Source: Undibacter mobilis
GTDB lineage: Bacteria > Pseudomonadota > Alphaproteobacteria > Rhizobiales > Xanthobacteraceae
Length of the DNA stretch: 64,000 nt
Assembly (NCBI RefSeq): GCF_003367195.1
Contig: NZ_QRGO01000001.1
Span: forward strand, 544,501-608,500
Direction of reading: 5' to 3'
The notes below the pieces were generated by a model that saw only the letters and a program-made list of their open reading frames with translations, searched no databases and had not been told where the DNA came from. The position numbers were made by a program, and so were the translations under genes. Positions within the stretch are counted from its first letter, which is position 1. Each line of letters begins with the position of its first letter. Positions 52,378 through 61,047 of this stretch are shown piece by piece.

Positions 52378-52898
52378 TTGGTCCAGACCTTCTTGCCGAT
52401 GAGTTGCTGCGACAGAATCAGCGCCGCGATGCGTTCGTCGCCGAACACATGCTGCACGGCGCGCTCGGCGAGGCCTTCGACTTCGTCCGGCTTCGTCGCG
52501 CGATAGATCTCGGCCTCGTTGAGCTTCATCACCGGCTCGACGATAGAGCCCATCGGCTGCTGCCACGGATTGAACTCTTCCCACTCGCCGCGCATGGTGA
52601 TCATCATCAGCAGGGGAAAGCGACAGGTGCGCGCCAGCGACAGCATGTTGACGCAGTTGCCGACGCCGCTCGACTGCATCAGCAGCACCGCACGCTGGCC
52701 ACCGAGCCAGGCGCCGGCGGCCAGCGCGATGCCCTCCTCCTCGGTCGACAGCACGACGTCGTGGATATCGGGATCGGCGCGAACGCGGTCGATCAGCCGC
52801 GCGTGGCCGGCGTCCGGCACATAGCCGACCTGCCGGATATCCGCGCGCTTGAGCGTGGCGTAAAGCTGTTCCGGCCAGTCGATCGCGGCGGCATTCAT
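52374..52898 (-). CDS. Sulfopyruvate/phosphonopyruvate decarboxylase-like, N-terminal TPP domain subunit
   Basis: A 174-residue protein equal to the N-terminal (pyrimidine-binding) domain of TPP decarboxylases, with the activating glutamate in STEEEGIALAAGAWLGG. It would combine with the TPP-binding subunit encoded downstream to form one active site. It overlaps yacG by 4 nt. Confidence 0.82.
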   Translation of the reverse strand: MNAAAIDWPEQLYATLKRADIRQVGYVPDAGHARLIDRVRADPDIHDVVLSTEEEGIALAAGAWLGGQRAVLLMQSSGVGNCVNMLSLARTCRFPLLMMITMRGEWEEFNPWQQPMGSIVEPVMKLNEAEIYRATKPDEVEGLAERAVQHVFGDERIAALILSQQLIGKKVWTK

Positions 52899-53104
52899 TC
52901 GTTGCGTTCCTCGATGCCGTCGGACGGGCGGGTGCCGTCCTCGTCTTCTTCCTCTTTCACCGGCACGGCATAGACGCCGGTGAGCCAGCGGTTGAGGTCG
53001 ATATCGGCGCAGCGCTTGGAGCAGAACGGCTTGAAGGCGACATCGGTCGCCTCGCGGCAGATCGGGCAGCGCATGGTGGCGGTCTTTCGGATCGGCTTGT
53101 TCAT
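52895..53104 (-). CDS. yacG: DNA gyrase inhibitor YacG
   Basis: A 69-residue zinc protein with CPICREAT and FCSKRCADIDLNRWL, the four-cysteine site of YacG, and an acidic tail. It binds GyrB and inhibits gyrase; in rhizobia it usually follows maf directly. Here an acyl-CoA ligase gene sits between them. Confidence 0.94.
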   Translation of the reverse strand: MNKPIRKTATMRCPICREATDVAFKPFCSKRCADIDLNRWLTGVYAVPVKEEEDEDGTRPSDGIEERNE

Positions 53105-53129
53105 GGGGTCGCTCGTGGGCCCAATATAG

Positions 53130-54647
53130 TCACTGCCGCTGCGCGTCGCGCGCCCGCAATTCGGTTTTCAGGATCTTGCCGTAATTGTTCTTCGGCAGGG
53201 CGTCGACAAAAACATAGTCCTTCGGCCGCTTGAAGCGGGCAATGCTGGAAAGACACAGCGCGTCGAGTTCCGCCGGCGGCGCCGCGCCGACCACATAGGC
53301 TACCACCGCCTCGCCCCATTCGGCGTCCGGCCGGCCGATCACCGAGACTTCGCGCACGGCGGGATGGGTGAGCAGCACTTCCTCGACCTCGCGCGGATAG
53401 ATGTTGGAGCCACCGGAGATAATCAGATCCTTGGATCGGTCCTTCAGCGTCAGATAGCCGTCGGCATCGAAGGCGCCGACATCGCCGGTGTGCAGATAGC
53501 CGCCGCGCAGCGCGGCGGCGGTCGCCTCATCGTTGCGCCAGTAGCCTTTCATGACCACATCGCCGCCGACCAGGATTTCGCCGGTCTCTCCTGGCGGCAG
53601 CGGCCGGCCATCATCGTCCGCGACGACCACATCGACGCAGGCATAAGGGCGGCCAGCGGAGCCGAGGCGCTCGCGCCAGCGCGGATGATCACGATCGGCG
53701 ATATCCTGCTTCGACAACGTGGTGATGGTCATGGGCGACTCGCCCTGCCCGTAAATCTGCGCCAGCTTCGGGCCGAAACGGTCGAGCGCCTTCAGACAAT
53801 CCTCGACATACATCGGCGCGCCGCCCCAGACCAATGTGCGGATATTGGCGGCATGGCCATCGGCGGCGCTGTCAACGAGGCGCTTGATCATGGTCGGCGC
53901 GGCGAACATCGAGACGTTCGGCCAGCGCTCGAACAGCGCGAAGATTTCATCCGGCTCGAAAGCGCCGCTTTCCGGCACGACCTGCACGCCAAGCCGCGCA
54001 ACATGTTGCATGATATAGAGACCGGAGCCGTGGCTCATCGGCGCGGCATGGAGAATGGCATCACCGGGCGACACGGGATCGACTTCCGAACCATATGCAT
54101 GGCTCGCCCAGGCGATATTGCGATGAGTGAGCATGGCGCCTTTCGGCTTGCCCGTCGTACCCGAGGTGTAGAACAGCCAGGCCAGGTCGTCGCCCGCGCG
54201 CGACACGACATCGATGGCATCGGCCTCGAACAGCGCGTTGTACTCGGCGCTGCCGATGGCGATGAGGCGTTCCAGGGACTTGGGCGCATGCGGCGCAATC
54301 TCGGCGTCGAGGCCCTTGGAGGCAAAGCAGACGCGCGCGCCGGAATGCTCGAGAATGTAGCCGAGTTCGGCGCCATGCAGCTTGGCGTTGGCCGGCACAG
54401 CGGCAAGACCGGCGTGCCAGATGCCATAGAGCAGCACGAGAAAGTCCGGAGAATTCTTGGCAACGATGGCGACGCGGTCGCCGGGCTCAAGCTTGAGCTT
54501 GTTGCGGAGCGCGCCGGCGAGCCTTGCCGCGCGCAGCGCCAGTTCGCCATAGGTCATCGCCACGCGCGGGCCCAAAGCCGCGGCGGGCATATACGGATGC
54601 GACAGACCGGAGCGGGAAAGCCAGGAAGCGAGGTTCATGTCGTTCAC
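53130..54647 (-). CDS. AMP-forming acyl-CoA ligase
   Basis: This 505-residue adenylate-forming enzyme has the P-loop-like FYTSGTTGKPKGAMLTHR, the A5 region YGQGESPMTITTL, GYLHTGDVGAFD and the C-terminal NNYGKILKTELR with the catalytic lysine. It activates a carboxylic acid as AMP ester and CoA thioester. The substrate, fatty or aromatic, cannot be set. It is placed between maf and yacG, next to a family A repeat, which suggests insertion into an older block. Confidence 0.9.
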   Translation of the reverse strand: MNDMNLASWLSRSGLSHPYMPAAALGPRVAMTYGELALRAARLAGALRNKLKLEPGDRVAIVAKNSPDFLVLLYGIWHAGLAAVPANAKLHGAELGYILEHSGARVCFASKGLDAEIAPHAPKSLERLIAIGSAEYNALFEADAIDVVSRAGDDLAWLFYTSGTTGKPKGAMLTHRNIAWASHAYGSEVDPVSPGDAILHAAPMSHGSGLYIMQHVARLGVQVVPESGAFEPDEIFALFERWPNVSMFAAPTMIKRLVDSAADGHAANIRTLVWGGAPMYVEDCLKALDRFGPKLAQIYGQGESPMTITTLSKQDIADRDHPRWRERLGSAGRPYACVDVVVADDDGRPLPPGETGEILVGGDVVMKGYWRNDEATAAALRGGYLHTGDVGAFDADGYLTLKDRSKDLIISGGSNIYPREVEEVLLTHPAVREVSVIGRPDAEWGEAVVAYVVGAAPPAELDALCLSSIARFKRPKDYVFVDALPKNNYGKILKTELRARDAQRQ

Positions 54648-54649
54648 CC

Positions 54650-54784
54650 GTCATGCCGGGCGCAAACGAAGTGAGCGAACCCGGAATCCAGAAACTTGCC
54701 CAGCGTTTGCGGCTGGATTCCGGGTTCGCGCACAGCACGTCGAAGACGCGCGTTAACGCGCTTTTGCGCGCGTCCCGGAATAAC
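54650..54784. repeat. Palindromic intergenic repeat, family A (copy 2)
   Basis: About 135 nt begin GTCATGCCGGGCGC and end CGTCCCGGAATAAC, with inner GAACCCGGAATCCAG and CTGGATTCCGGGTTCGCG that pair well. It fills the gap between the acyl-CoA ligase and maf genes. Confidence 0.82.
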
Positions 54785-54794
54785 GGCACATGAA

Positions 54795-55424
54795 TTAAGC
54801 CAACACCGTGTTCAGCCAGCCGAAGCGGATCGGATAACCTTCGCCGCCCAGCAACGCCATCGTCTCATAGAGTGGCAGGCCAACGACGTTCGAGTAAGAG
54901 CCCACCAGCTTGACGATGAACGTGCCGCCAATGCCCTGCGCGGCATAGCCGCCGGCCTTGCCGCGCCATTCGCCGCAGGCGAGATACGATTCGATGTCTT
55001 CCGAGGTCAGGCGTTTGAAGCGCACGCGCGTTTCGACCAGACGCTGGCGGAAACTCTCGCGCGGTGTCACCAGACAGATCGACGTATAGACGCGGTGATT
55101 ACGGCCCGACAGCAGACGCAGGCACTGCTGCGCCTCATCGAGCAACTCCGCCTTCGGCAAAATGCGGCGGCCGACGGCGACGACCGTATCGGCGGCGAGG
55201 ACGTACGCGCCGCGCAATTCGTCATCGAGGCGCACATTGTCGAGCGCGACTTGCGCCTTCTCCTTGGCCAGCCGGTTGGCGTAGGCGCGCGGGATTTCGC
55301 CGCGCTTCGGCGTCTCGTCGACGTCGGAGGGTTTCAGCGCATCGGGTTCGATGCCGGCCTGGTTGACAAGCGCCAGGCGGCGCGGCGAGCCGGAAGCGAG
55401 GACGAATTTCGGACGGCCGATCAT
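54795..55424 (-). CDS. maf: Maf-like nucleotide pyrophosphatase
   Basis: A 209-residue Maf protein with [20 protein letters not shown], the catalytic aspartate in [16 protein letters not shown], and [20 protein letters not shown] then SNVVGLPL. Maf proteins hydrolyse non-standard or canonical nucleoside triphosphates to monophosphates as a cell-division or housecleaning function. It normally lies between infA and yacG in rhizobia. Confidence 0.94.
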   Translation of the reverse strand: MIGRPKFVLASGSPRRLALVNQAGIEPDALKPSDVDETPKRGEIPRAYANRLAKEKAQVALDNVRLDDELRGAYVLAADTVVAVGRRILPKAELLDEAQQCLRLLSGRNHRVYTSICLVTPRESFRQRLVETRVRFKRLTSEDIESYLACGEWRGKAGGYAAQGIGGTFIVKLVGSYSNVVGLPLYETMALLGGEGYPIRFGWLNTVLA

Positions 55425-55518
55425 GGGGTTAGAGATACCGTCTGGAAAATGAACAAAGCGTTCGAATGGCCGCGGAAACTAGCGGATGAAGGGTGGGAGT
55501 GCAAACTTGCCGCTTGTC

Positions 55519-55537
55519 CCTCCCCCTTCGGGGGAGG
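55519..55537 (-). terminator. GC hairpin after the phosphatase gene
   Basis: CCTCCCCC-TTC-GGGGGAGG forms an 8-bp stem 12 nt past the phosphatase stop. On the transcript a U-rich run precedes the hairpin rather than following it, so it may be a repeat element rather than a terminator. Confidence 0.5.
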
Positions 55538-55549
55538 CATAAGAAAAAA

Positions 55550-56005
55550 TCACTCATTCCCGCCACCATCCGCGCCGAAGCGTTTGCGGATCTGCGCCAT
55601 CAACTGATCGCGCACCGCGCGATAGGCATCCAGCTTCTGTTCGCGCGAACCTTCGATGCCGGTCGGATCGACCGTCGGCCAGTATTCGACATTGACGGCC
55701 GCGGTACGCGTGAGATCCAGCGCCTTGTGATGCGCCGGCGGCGACAGCGTCACGATGAGATCAAAGTTCAGGCCTTCGAGGTCTTCAAGCTCCTCGAAGT
55801 CTATGGGCTTGTGCCGCGAAATATCGATGCCGAGTTCATCCATCACCGCCACGGCGAAGGGATCGAGATCGCCCTTCTGCACGCCGGCGGACTGCACATA
55901 GACCGTCTTGCCGTAAAGCTGCTTGAACAGGCCCTCGGCCATCGGCGAGCGCACGGCGTTGTAGCCGCACGAGAACAACACGGCTTGCGGCCGCGTGGGC
56001 GCCAT
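55550..56005 (-). CDS. Low-molecular-weight phosphatase family protein
   Basis: A 151-residue protein of the low-Mr protein-tyrosine phosphatase/arsenate reductase fold with the P-loop LFSCGYNAVRSPMAEG (Cys-X5-Arg-Ser) and an acidic loop YWPTVDPTG with the general acid Asp. It may dephosphorylate proteins or reduce arsenate; in rhizobia this gene is a fixed member of the hisD-UPF0262 neighbourhood. Confidence 0.9.
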   Translation of the reverse strand: MAPTRPQAVLFSCGYNAVRSPMAEGLFKQLYGKTVYVQSAGVQKGDLDPFAVAVMDELGIDISRHKPIDFEELEDLEGLNFDLIVTLSPPAHHKALDLTRTAAVNVEYWPTVDPTGIEGSREQKLDAYRAVRDQLMAQIRKRFGADGGGNE

Positions 56006-56010
56006 TACCC

Positions 56011-56100
56011 GTCATTCCGGCGCGCGCGTGAAACGCACGAACCCGGAATCCATCCGCTGGATTCCGGGTTCACGGGCCTACGCCCGCACCCCGGAATGAC
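56011..56100. repeat. Palindromic intergenic repeat, family A (copy 3)
   Basis: A 90-nt element begins GTCATTCCGGCGCGCG and ends CACCCCGGAATGAC, with inner GAACCCGGAATCCA and TGGATTCCGGGTTC arms. It lies between the phosphatase and UPF0262 genes and closely matches copy 1, including GTGAAACGC. Confidence 0.87.
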
Positions 56101-56132
56101 AATGATCTGGAAAAGGACGCAACGCATCGGCG

Positions 56133-56627
56133 TCACCCCTTCCAGTGCAACACGCAGATCAGCGTGAACAGGCGGCGCGCGGTGTCCATGTCCACCGTCA
56201 CCTTGTCCTTCAGCCGCTCGATCAGGATGCGCGAGCCTTCGTTGTGAATGCCGCGCCGGCCCATGTCGATCGCCTCGATCTTGTCCGGCGTCGCCGTACG
56301 GATCGCCTGATAGTAACTGTCGCAGATCATGTAGTAGTCCTTCACGATCCGGCGCAAAGGCGACAGCGAAAACAGATGCGCGACCACCGGCGTGCCGTCC
56401 TCGAGGCGAATGTCGAAGACCAGACGATTGTCATTGATGCTGAGACTGAGCGTGTAGGGGCCGCCCTCGTGCTCGACCGGCTTGAAATGATTCTGTTCGA
56501 GCAGATCATAAATGGCGATGGCGCGCTCGTGCTCGACGTCCGGGTTGGCGCGGCCGATCGAGGCCTCATCCAGCGTGACGCCCACCAGGCGTTGCTTCAT
56601 CGCCGCGGGCTTGGCCTTGTCGGTCAT
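56133..56627 (-). CDS. UPF0262 family protein
   Basis: A 164-residue conserved protein of unknown function, recognised as UPF0262 from [30 protein letters not shown] and [13 protein letters not shown]. It is confined to alphaproteobacteria and almost always follows hisD, as here (1-nt gap). Confidence 0.93.
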   Translation of the reverse strand: MTDKAKPAAMKQRLVGVTLDEASIGRANPDVEHERAIAIYDLLEQNHFKPVEHEGGPYTLSLSINDNRLVFDIRLEDGTPVVAHLFSLSPLRRIVKDYYMICDSYYQAIRTATPDKIEAIDMGRRGIHNEGSRILIERLKDKVTVDMDTARRLFTLICVLHWKG

Positions 56628-56628
56628 G

Positions 56629-57930
56629 TCAGCTCCCGGGCAGGTTCAGTCTGATCGCCACCGAGCGCGCATGAGCATCCAGCCCCTCCGCCTTGCCGAG
56701 CGCAATGGCGGCGGGCCCGAGCGCGCGCAACTGGTCAGGGCCGCACTTCAGCAAAGACGTGCGCTTCATGAAATCGAGCACGCCGAGGCCCGACGAGAAC
56801 CGCGCCGAGCGCGCCGTCGGGAGCACGTGGTTGGAGCCGGCAACATAATCGCCGATGGCTTCCGGCGTATGCGCGCCGATGAAGATGGCGCCGGCATTGC
56901 GGATCGCCGAGACGAAACGTTCAGGATCTTCCGCCGCGATCTCGAGATGCTCGGGCGCCAGACGATCGACGAGCGGAATGGCATCGTCCAGCTTGCCAAC
57001 CATGATGACGGCGCCGAAGTCACGCCACGACTGGCTGGCGGTTGAGGCGCGCGGCAAGGTCTTGAGCTGCGACTCGACGGCCTTCTCGACCGACGCGGCG
57101 AGCGCAGCGTCGTCGGTGATGAGGATCGACTGCGCGCTGACATCATGCTCGGCCTGCGCCAGCAGATCAGCGGCGATCCAGTCCGGGTTGCCGGTTTTGT
57201 CGGCAATAATCAGCACTTCGGACGGGCCGGCGATCATGTCGATGCCGACCTGACCGAACACGACACGCTTGGCGGCGGCGACATAGGCGTTGCCCGGGCC
57301 GACGATCTTCGCCACCGGCTTGATGGTCTTTGTGCCGTAAGCAAGCGCGGCCACCGCCTGCGCGCCGCCGATGCGGTAGATCTCATCGACGCCGGCGATC
57401 TTCGCTGCCGCCAGCACCAGCGGCGACAATTTGCCGTCCGGAGTCGGCACCACCATCACAAGACGTTCGCAGCCGGCGACCTTGGCCGGCACGGCGTTCA
57501 TCAGCACCGACGACGGATAGGCGGCGGTGCCGCCGGGCACGTAAAGACCGACGGCCTCGATCGCGGTCCAGCGCGTGCCGAGCTCGACGCCGAGCGCGTC
57601 GGTGAAGCAATCGTCCTTCGGCTTCTGGCGCAGGTGATAGGCCTCGATACGGTCGCGCGCCAGTTTGAGCGCGGCGAGCGCCTCCGGGTCGCATAGGGCC
57701 ATCGCAGCGTCTATTTCGGCATCGCCGACACGAAGGCCGAACGTCGACAGATCGACACGGTCGAATTTGGCGGTCAGCGCGATGAGCGCCTCGTCGCCGC
57801 GGGCCTGCACGTCGGCGATGATGCCGCGCACGGCGGTCTCGACATCGGCCGAGGCTTCGCGCTTGGCGCCGAGGAAGGCGCGGAAGCGCTCGTTGAAATC
57901 GGCGTCGCGGGCGTCAAGGCGCAGGGGCAT
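56629..57930 (-). CDS. hisD: Histidinol dehydrogenase
   Basis: A 433-residue enzyme that oxidises histidinol to histidine in two NAD-dependent steps. Landmarks are [52 protein letters not shown], the zinc-ligand region [15 protein letters not shown] and [20 protein letters not shown]. Length is usual. It is upstream of UPF0262. Confidence 0.96.
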   Translation of the reverse strand: MPLRLDARDADFNERFRAFLGAKREASADVETAVRGIIADVQARGDEALIALTAKFDRVDLSTFGLRVGDAEIDAAMALCDPEALAALKLARDRIEAYHLRQKPKDDCFTDALGVELGTRWTAIEAVGLYVPGGTAAYPSSVLMNAVPAKVAGCERLVMVVPTPDGKLSPLVLAAAKIAGVDEIYRIGGAQAVAALAYGTKTIKPVAKIVGPGNAYVAAAKRVVFGQVGIDMIAGPSEVLIIADKTGNPDWIAADLLAQAEHDVSAQSILITDDAALAASVEKAVESQLKTLPRASTASQSWRDFGAVIMVGKLDDAIPLVDRLAPEHLEIAAEDPERFVSAIRNAGAIFIGAHTPEAIGDYVAGSNHVLPTARSARFSSGLGVLDFMKRTSLLKCGPDQLRALGPAAIALGKAEGLDAHARSVAIRLNLPGS

Positions 57931-58021
57931 GGGGTCATCCGGCCGGAAGGCAAGGCTTCAGTAAAGACCCAAGGTCAATGGCGTGCAGGGGCCGATCCGT
58001 CAACCGGGCCGGCGCCGGGCG

Positions 58022-58477
58022 TCAGTCCTTGGCCTCGACGGCATGGACCGGGCGGCCGGTGCAGTTCCAGACCGGGCCGAGATCGACCAGCTCGGCCTCC
58101 AGGCATTCGACCTCAAGCCGCATCGCGGCGTCGCCGGAGAAGATGAGGGTCACGGCGCCCGACGGCGCCTCGGTTTCGCTGAACTCGACCGTCAGCAGGT
58201 TGAGAACGCCGTCCTTGGCGGCCGGATCGACGCCGCGGCACTTGAAGGACTGCACGCGCTCGAAGCGCAGGGCCGAACGGCGGCGGCAGGTCTGCGGCTT
58301 GTCGGCAACGGCCTGTTCCCAGTCGAAGCGGTTGAGCCCGATCACCAGGCGCTTGGCCTGCGGCTGCCAGATGACGTCGGCAACCTTGATCACCGCGTCC
58401 TGCAGGTGGGTCGACACGACTTCGAGGTCCTCTTCGTCGAGGACGGTGAATTTCAATGGCTGGGCTACCCGATCCAT
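58022..58477 (-). CDS. DUF2948 family protein
   Basis: A 151-residue conserved alphaproteobacterial protein of unknown function (LKFTVLDEEDLEVVSTHLQD and FKCRGVD). It is regularly found between murA and hisD, and the same order is kept here. Confidence 0.9.
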   Translation of the reverse strand: MDRVAQPLKFTVLDEEDLEVVSTHLQDAVIKVADVIWQPQAKRLVIGLNRFDWEQAVADKPQTCRRRSALRFERVQSFKCRGVDPAAKDGVLNLLTVEFSETEAPSGAVTLIFSGDAAMRLEVECLEAELVDLGPVWNCTGRPVHAVEAKD

Positions 58478-58618
58478 GGCGGTCGCTCCCCTTGCTCACA
58501 AGCTAGGCAGCGGCGGTGCATGCCGCAAGATCACCTTTCGCCCGCAATTGACGCCGATCAACGCTGCGGACGGCCTCGGGTTCTAGTTTGCCGCCGAACC
58601 GGTTTCGGGAGGCTTATC

Positions 58619-59071
58619 ATGCAGAACGCGCTCCGGACCAAGATCAGGGCGCTGCTCGACGGCCACCGCATCATGACCGTGGCAACGCTGCGGCCGGACG
58701 GCTGGCCACAGGCGACCACCGTCGGCTACGTCAATGACGGCGACAGGCTCTATTTCCTCTGCGGACTCGGCAGCCAGAAGGCCGCCAACATCGCCCGGGA
58801 CAATCGCGTCTCTGCGACCATCGACCGCGATACCGACGACCTGATGGGGATCACCGGGCTATCGATGGCGGCGCATGCCATCCGCGTCGCCGACCGTACA
58901 GAGGCCGCGCGGGTCCTGAGCCTGCTGCCGGCGAAGTATCCGCCCGACACCAGGGTGCCGTTCGCCATGCCAACACCGGACGAAGTCGCCATCTTCCGCC
59001 TCGAGCCGACGGTGATCTCAGTGCTGGATTACACGAAAGGCTTCGGCCACACCGATCTGGTGAAGCTGTAA
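58619..59071 (+). CDS. Pyridoxamine 5'-phosphate oxidase-family flavin-binding protein
   Basis: About 150 residues from the ATG at 58619, preceded by GGGAGG; the open frame extends far upstream without family character. It has the split-barrel pattern IMTVATLRPDGWPQATTVGY and LYFLCGLGSQKAANIARD. Members bind FMN or F420 and reduce or detoxify small molecules. It is inserted on the opposite strand between DUF2948 and murA. Confidence 0.85.
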   Translation: MQNALRTKIRALLDGHRIMTVATLRPDGWPQATTVGYVNDGDRLYFLCGLGSQKAANIARDNRVSATIDRDTDDLMGITGLSMAAHAIRVADRTEAARVLSLLPAKYPPDTRVPFAMPTPDEVAIFRLEPTVISVLDYTKGFGHTDLVKL

Positions 59072-59079
59072 ATCTCATC

Positions 59080-59117
59080 GTCATTCCAAGGCGTTTATGC
59101 GCGGCGTCCGGAATGAC
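59080..59117. repeat. Short palindromic repeat, family A remnant
   Basis: GTCATTCC and GGAATGAC bound a 38-nt element between the convergent PPOX-family and murA genes. It appears to be a shortened copy of the family A repeats and could act as a bidirectional terminator. Confidence 0.65.
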
Positions 59118-59126
59118 GTGGCATAA

Positions 59127-60416
59127 TCATCCGCTGATGCGCTCGATCCTGGCGCCGCAGCGGCCGAGCTTTTCTTCGAGTTTCTCGAAGCCGCGGTCGA
59201 GATGGTAGACGCGGTTGACGATGGTCTCGCCTTCGGCGGCGAGCGCGGCGATCACCAGCGATACCGAGGCGCGCAGATCGGTCGCCATCACCGGCGCGCC
59301 CTTCAGCTTCTTGACGCCCTCGATGGTCGCCCGCATGCCGTCGAGCTGGATGCGGGCACCGAGGCGCGCCAGTTCCTGCACATGCATGAAGCGGTTTTCG
59401 AAGATGGTTTCGGTGATGTGCGAGGTGCCTTCGGCCCGCGTCATCAGCGCCATCAGCTGCGCCTGCAGATCGGTCGGAAAGCCCGGGAATGGCGCGGTCG
59501 TCACGTCCACCGGCTTGATGCCGGCGCCGTTGCGGGTGATGCGGATGCCTTCATTGGTCGTCGTCACGGTGGCGCCGGACTGCGCGATGACGTCAAGCGC
59601 CGCCTGCAACAGTTCCGGCCGCGCATTCTGCAGCAGCACGTCGCCGCCGGTCATGGCCACAGCCATGGCATAGGTGCCGGTCTCGATGCGGTCGGGCAGC
59701 ACGGTGTGGCGCGCGCCGTTGAGCCGGGCCACGCCCTCGACGACCAGACGCGACGTGCCGATGCCGGACACCTTGGCGCCCATCTTGTTGAGGCAATCGG
59801 CGACGTCGCCGACTTCCGGCTCCTGCGCCGCGTTGTCGATCACCGTGGTGCCGCGCGCGAGCACGGCGGCCATCAGCGCCGTATGCGTGCCGCTCACCGT
59901 CACCTTGGGAAACTTGATTTCGCCGCCGCGCAGGCCGTTCGGAGCGCGGGCGATGACATAGCCGCCTTCGATCTCGATCTCGGCGCCGAGTTTCTCGAGC
60001 GCCATGATCAGCAGATCGACCGGCCGCGTGCCGATGGCGCAGCCGCCCGGCATCGACACCTTGGCGATGCCCATGCGGGCCACCAACGGCGCGATGACCC
60101 AGAAGCTGGCGCGCATGGTCGACACCAACTCGTACGGCGCGGTGGTGTCGGCGATGGTCGCGGCGGAGAGTTCGATGGTGCGGCCGGCATTGGCGTCGGC
60201 GCCGGCACGCTTGCCGGCGATCATGACGTCGACGCCGTGATTGCCGAGGATGCGCTGCAACTGGATGACGTCGGCAAGCCGCGGCACGTTCTCGAGGACG
60301 AGCTTGTCCTCGGTCAGCAGGCTGGCGATCATCAGCGGCAAGGTGGCGTTCTTGGCGCCGGAAATCGGAATGGTGCCGTTCAGCTTTTCACCGCCGACAA
60401 TACGAATTCGGTCCAT
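59127..60416 (-). CDS. murA: UDP-N-acetylglucosamine 1-carboxyvinyltransferase
   Basis: A 429-residue MurA that adds enolpyruvate to UDP-GlcNAc, the first committed step of peptidoglycan synthesis. It has [20 protein letters not shown] and the active-site cysteine in [16 protein letters not shown], so the fosfomycin target residue is kept. Length and motifs are normal. Confidence 0.97.
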   Translation of the reverse strand: MDRIRIVGGEKLNGTIPISGAKNATLPLMIASLLTEDKLVLENVPRLADVIQLQRILGNHGVDVMIAGKRAGADANAGRTIELSAATIADTTAPYELVSTMRASFWVIAPLVARMGIAKVSMPGGCAIGTRPVDLLIMALEKLGAEIEIEGGYVIARAPNGLRGGEIKFPKVTVSGTHTALMAAVLARGTTVIDNAAQEPEVGDVADCLNKMGAKVSGIGTSRLVVEGVARLNGARHTVLPDRIETGTYAMAVAMTGGDVLLQNARPELLQAALDVIAQSGATVTTTNEGIRITRNGAGIKPVDVTTAPFPGFPTDLQAQLMALMTRAEGTSHITETIFENRFMHVQELARLGARIQLDGMRATIEGVKKLKGAPVMATDLRASVSLVIAALAAEGETIVNRVYHLDRGFEKLEEKLGRCGARIERISG

Positions 60417-60631
60417 CGTCGCCCCGTTTCCCAGCCCGCAGGCCCTACGGCTTCCGTCAAAAGCCGGCTCACGTCAAAAGAATGCGTGGCTGGATATAGG
60501 GGCGATCTAGACCGCCCGCCCGACCGCCGCAAAGCCAAATTTGGCCGAGGGTTACCGCCCCCCGGCCGCCAGCCCTCATGGCCCGGCAATAAGGCGAAAG
60601 TCCGGTTCCGGTTCCGCCCGGCCGGGGTCCG

Positions 60632-60808
60632 CTAGCCGTTGTCCTCCGATTCGCCGGCGCCTTTGTCCCTGGCGCCGCCCTGGCTCTTGGCTCGTTCCTG
60701 GGCTTTGCGGCGCTTGAGATTTTCCCGCAACGCAGCCGCCAGCCGCGCCTCGCGCGCGGCATTCTGGGCATTCTTGGCCGATTTCGGCGGATCGTCAGGG
60801 CCGGTCAT
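60632..60808 (-). CDS. Conserved small basic protein upstream of murA
   Basis: A 58-residue protein (MTGPDDPPKSAKNAQNAARE then ARLAAALRENLKRRKAQERA) made of a charged helix rich in Arg, Lys, Ala and Glu. Small helical proteins of this type with ALRxNLKRRKAQ are common next to murA in Rhizobiales, from memory. Function is unknown. It is co-oriented with murA with a 215-nt gap in which I see no gene. Confidence 0.8.
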   Translation of the reverse strand: MTGPDDPPKSAKNAQNAAREARLAAALRENLKRRKAQERAKSQGGARDKGAGESEDNG

Positions 60809-60956
60809 GGGCAGGTATGTATCGGGCCCGGTTCGACTTTCGCAAGTTCACGTTATCTTCAGGCCTTGTGCCCAAGTTGCCTTGCGTTTAAAGGGGCGCC
60901 TGTGGCAGTTTCCGCCGCGTTCGCGAACCGGGCCTTCGGCCCTTCGTGTCCCTTCA

Positions 60957-61031
60957 GCTGCCGTAGCTCAGTGGTAGAGCACGTCATTGGTAATGACGAG
61001 GTCGAGTGTTCAATCCACTCCGGCAGCACCA
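60957..61031 (+). tRNA. tRNA-Thr (GGT)
   Basis: The sequence begins GCTGCCGTAGCTCAGTGGT, has an anticodon arm CGTCA-TTGGTAA-TGACG with anticodon GGT, a GTGTTCAATCCAC T-arm and ends CGGCAGC-ACCA. The acceptor stem pairs fully and CCA is encoded. Confidence 0.97.
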
Positions 61032-61047
61032 TCCTTCAGCCTGATCC

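Noticed and set aside
55425..55549. infA in its usual position
   Set aside because: The gap is only 125 nt and no frame gives an IF-1-like sequence.
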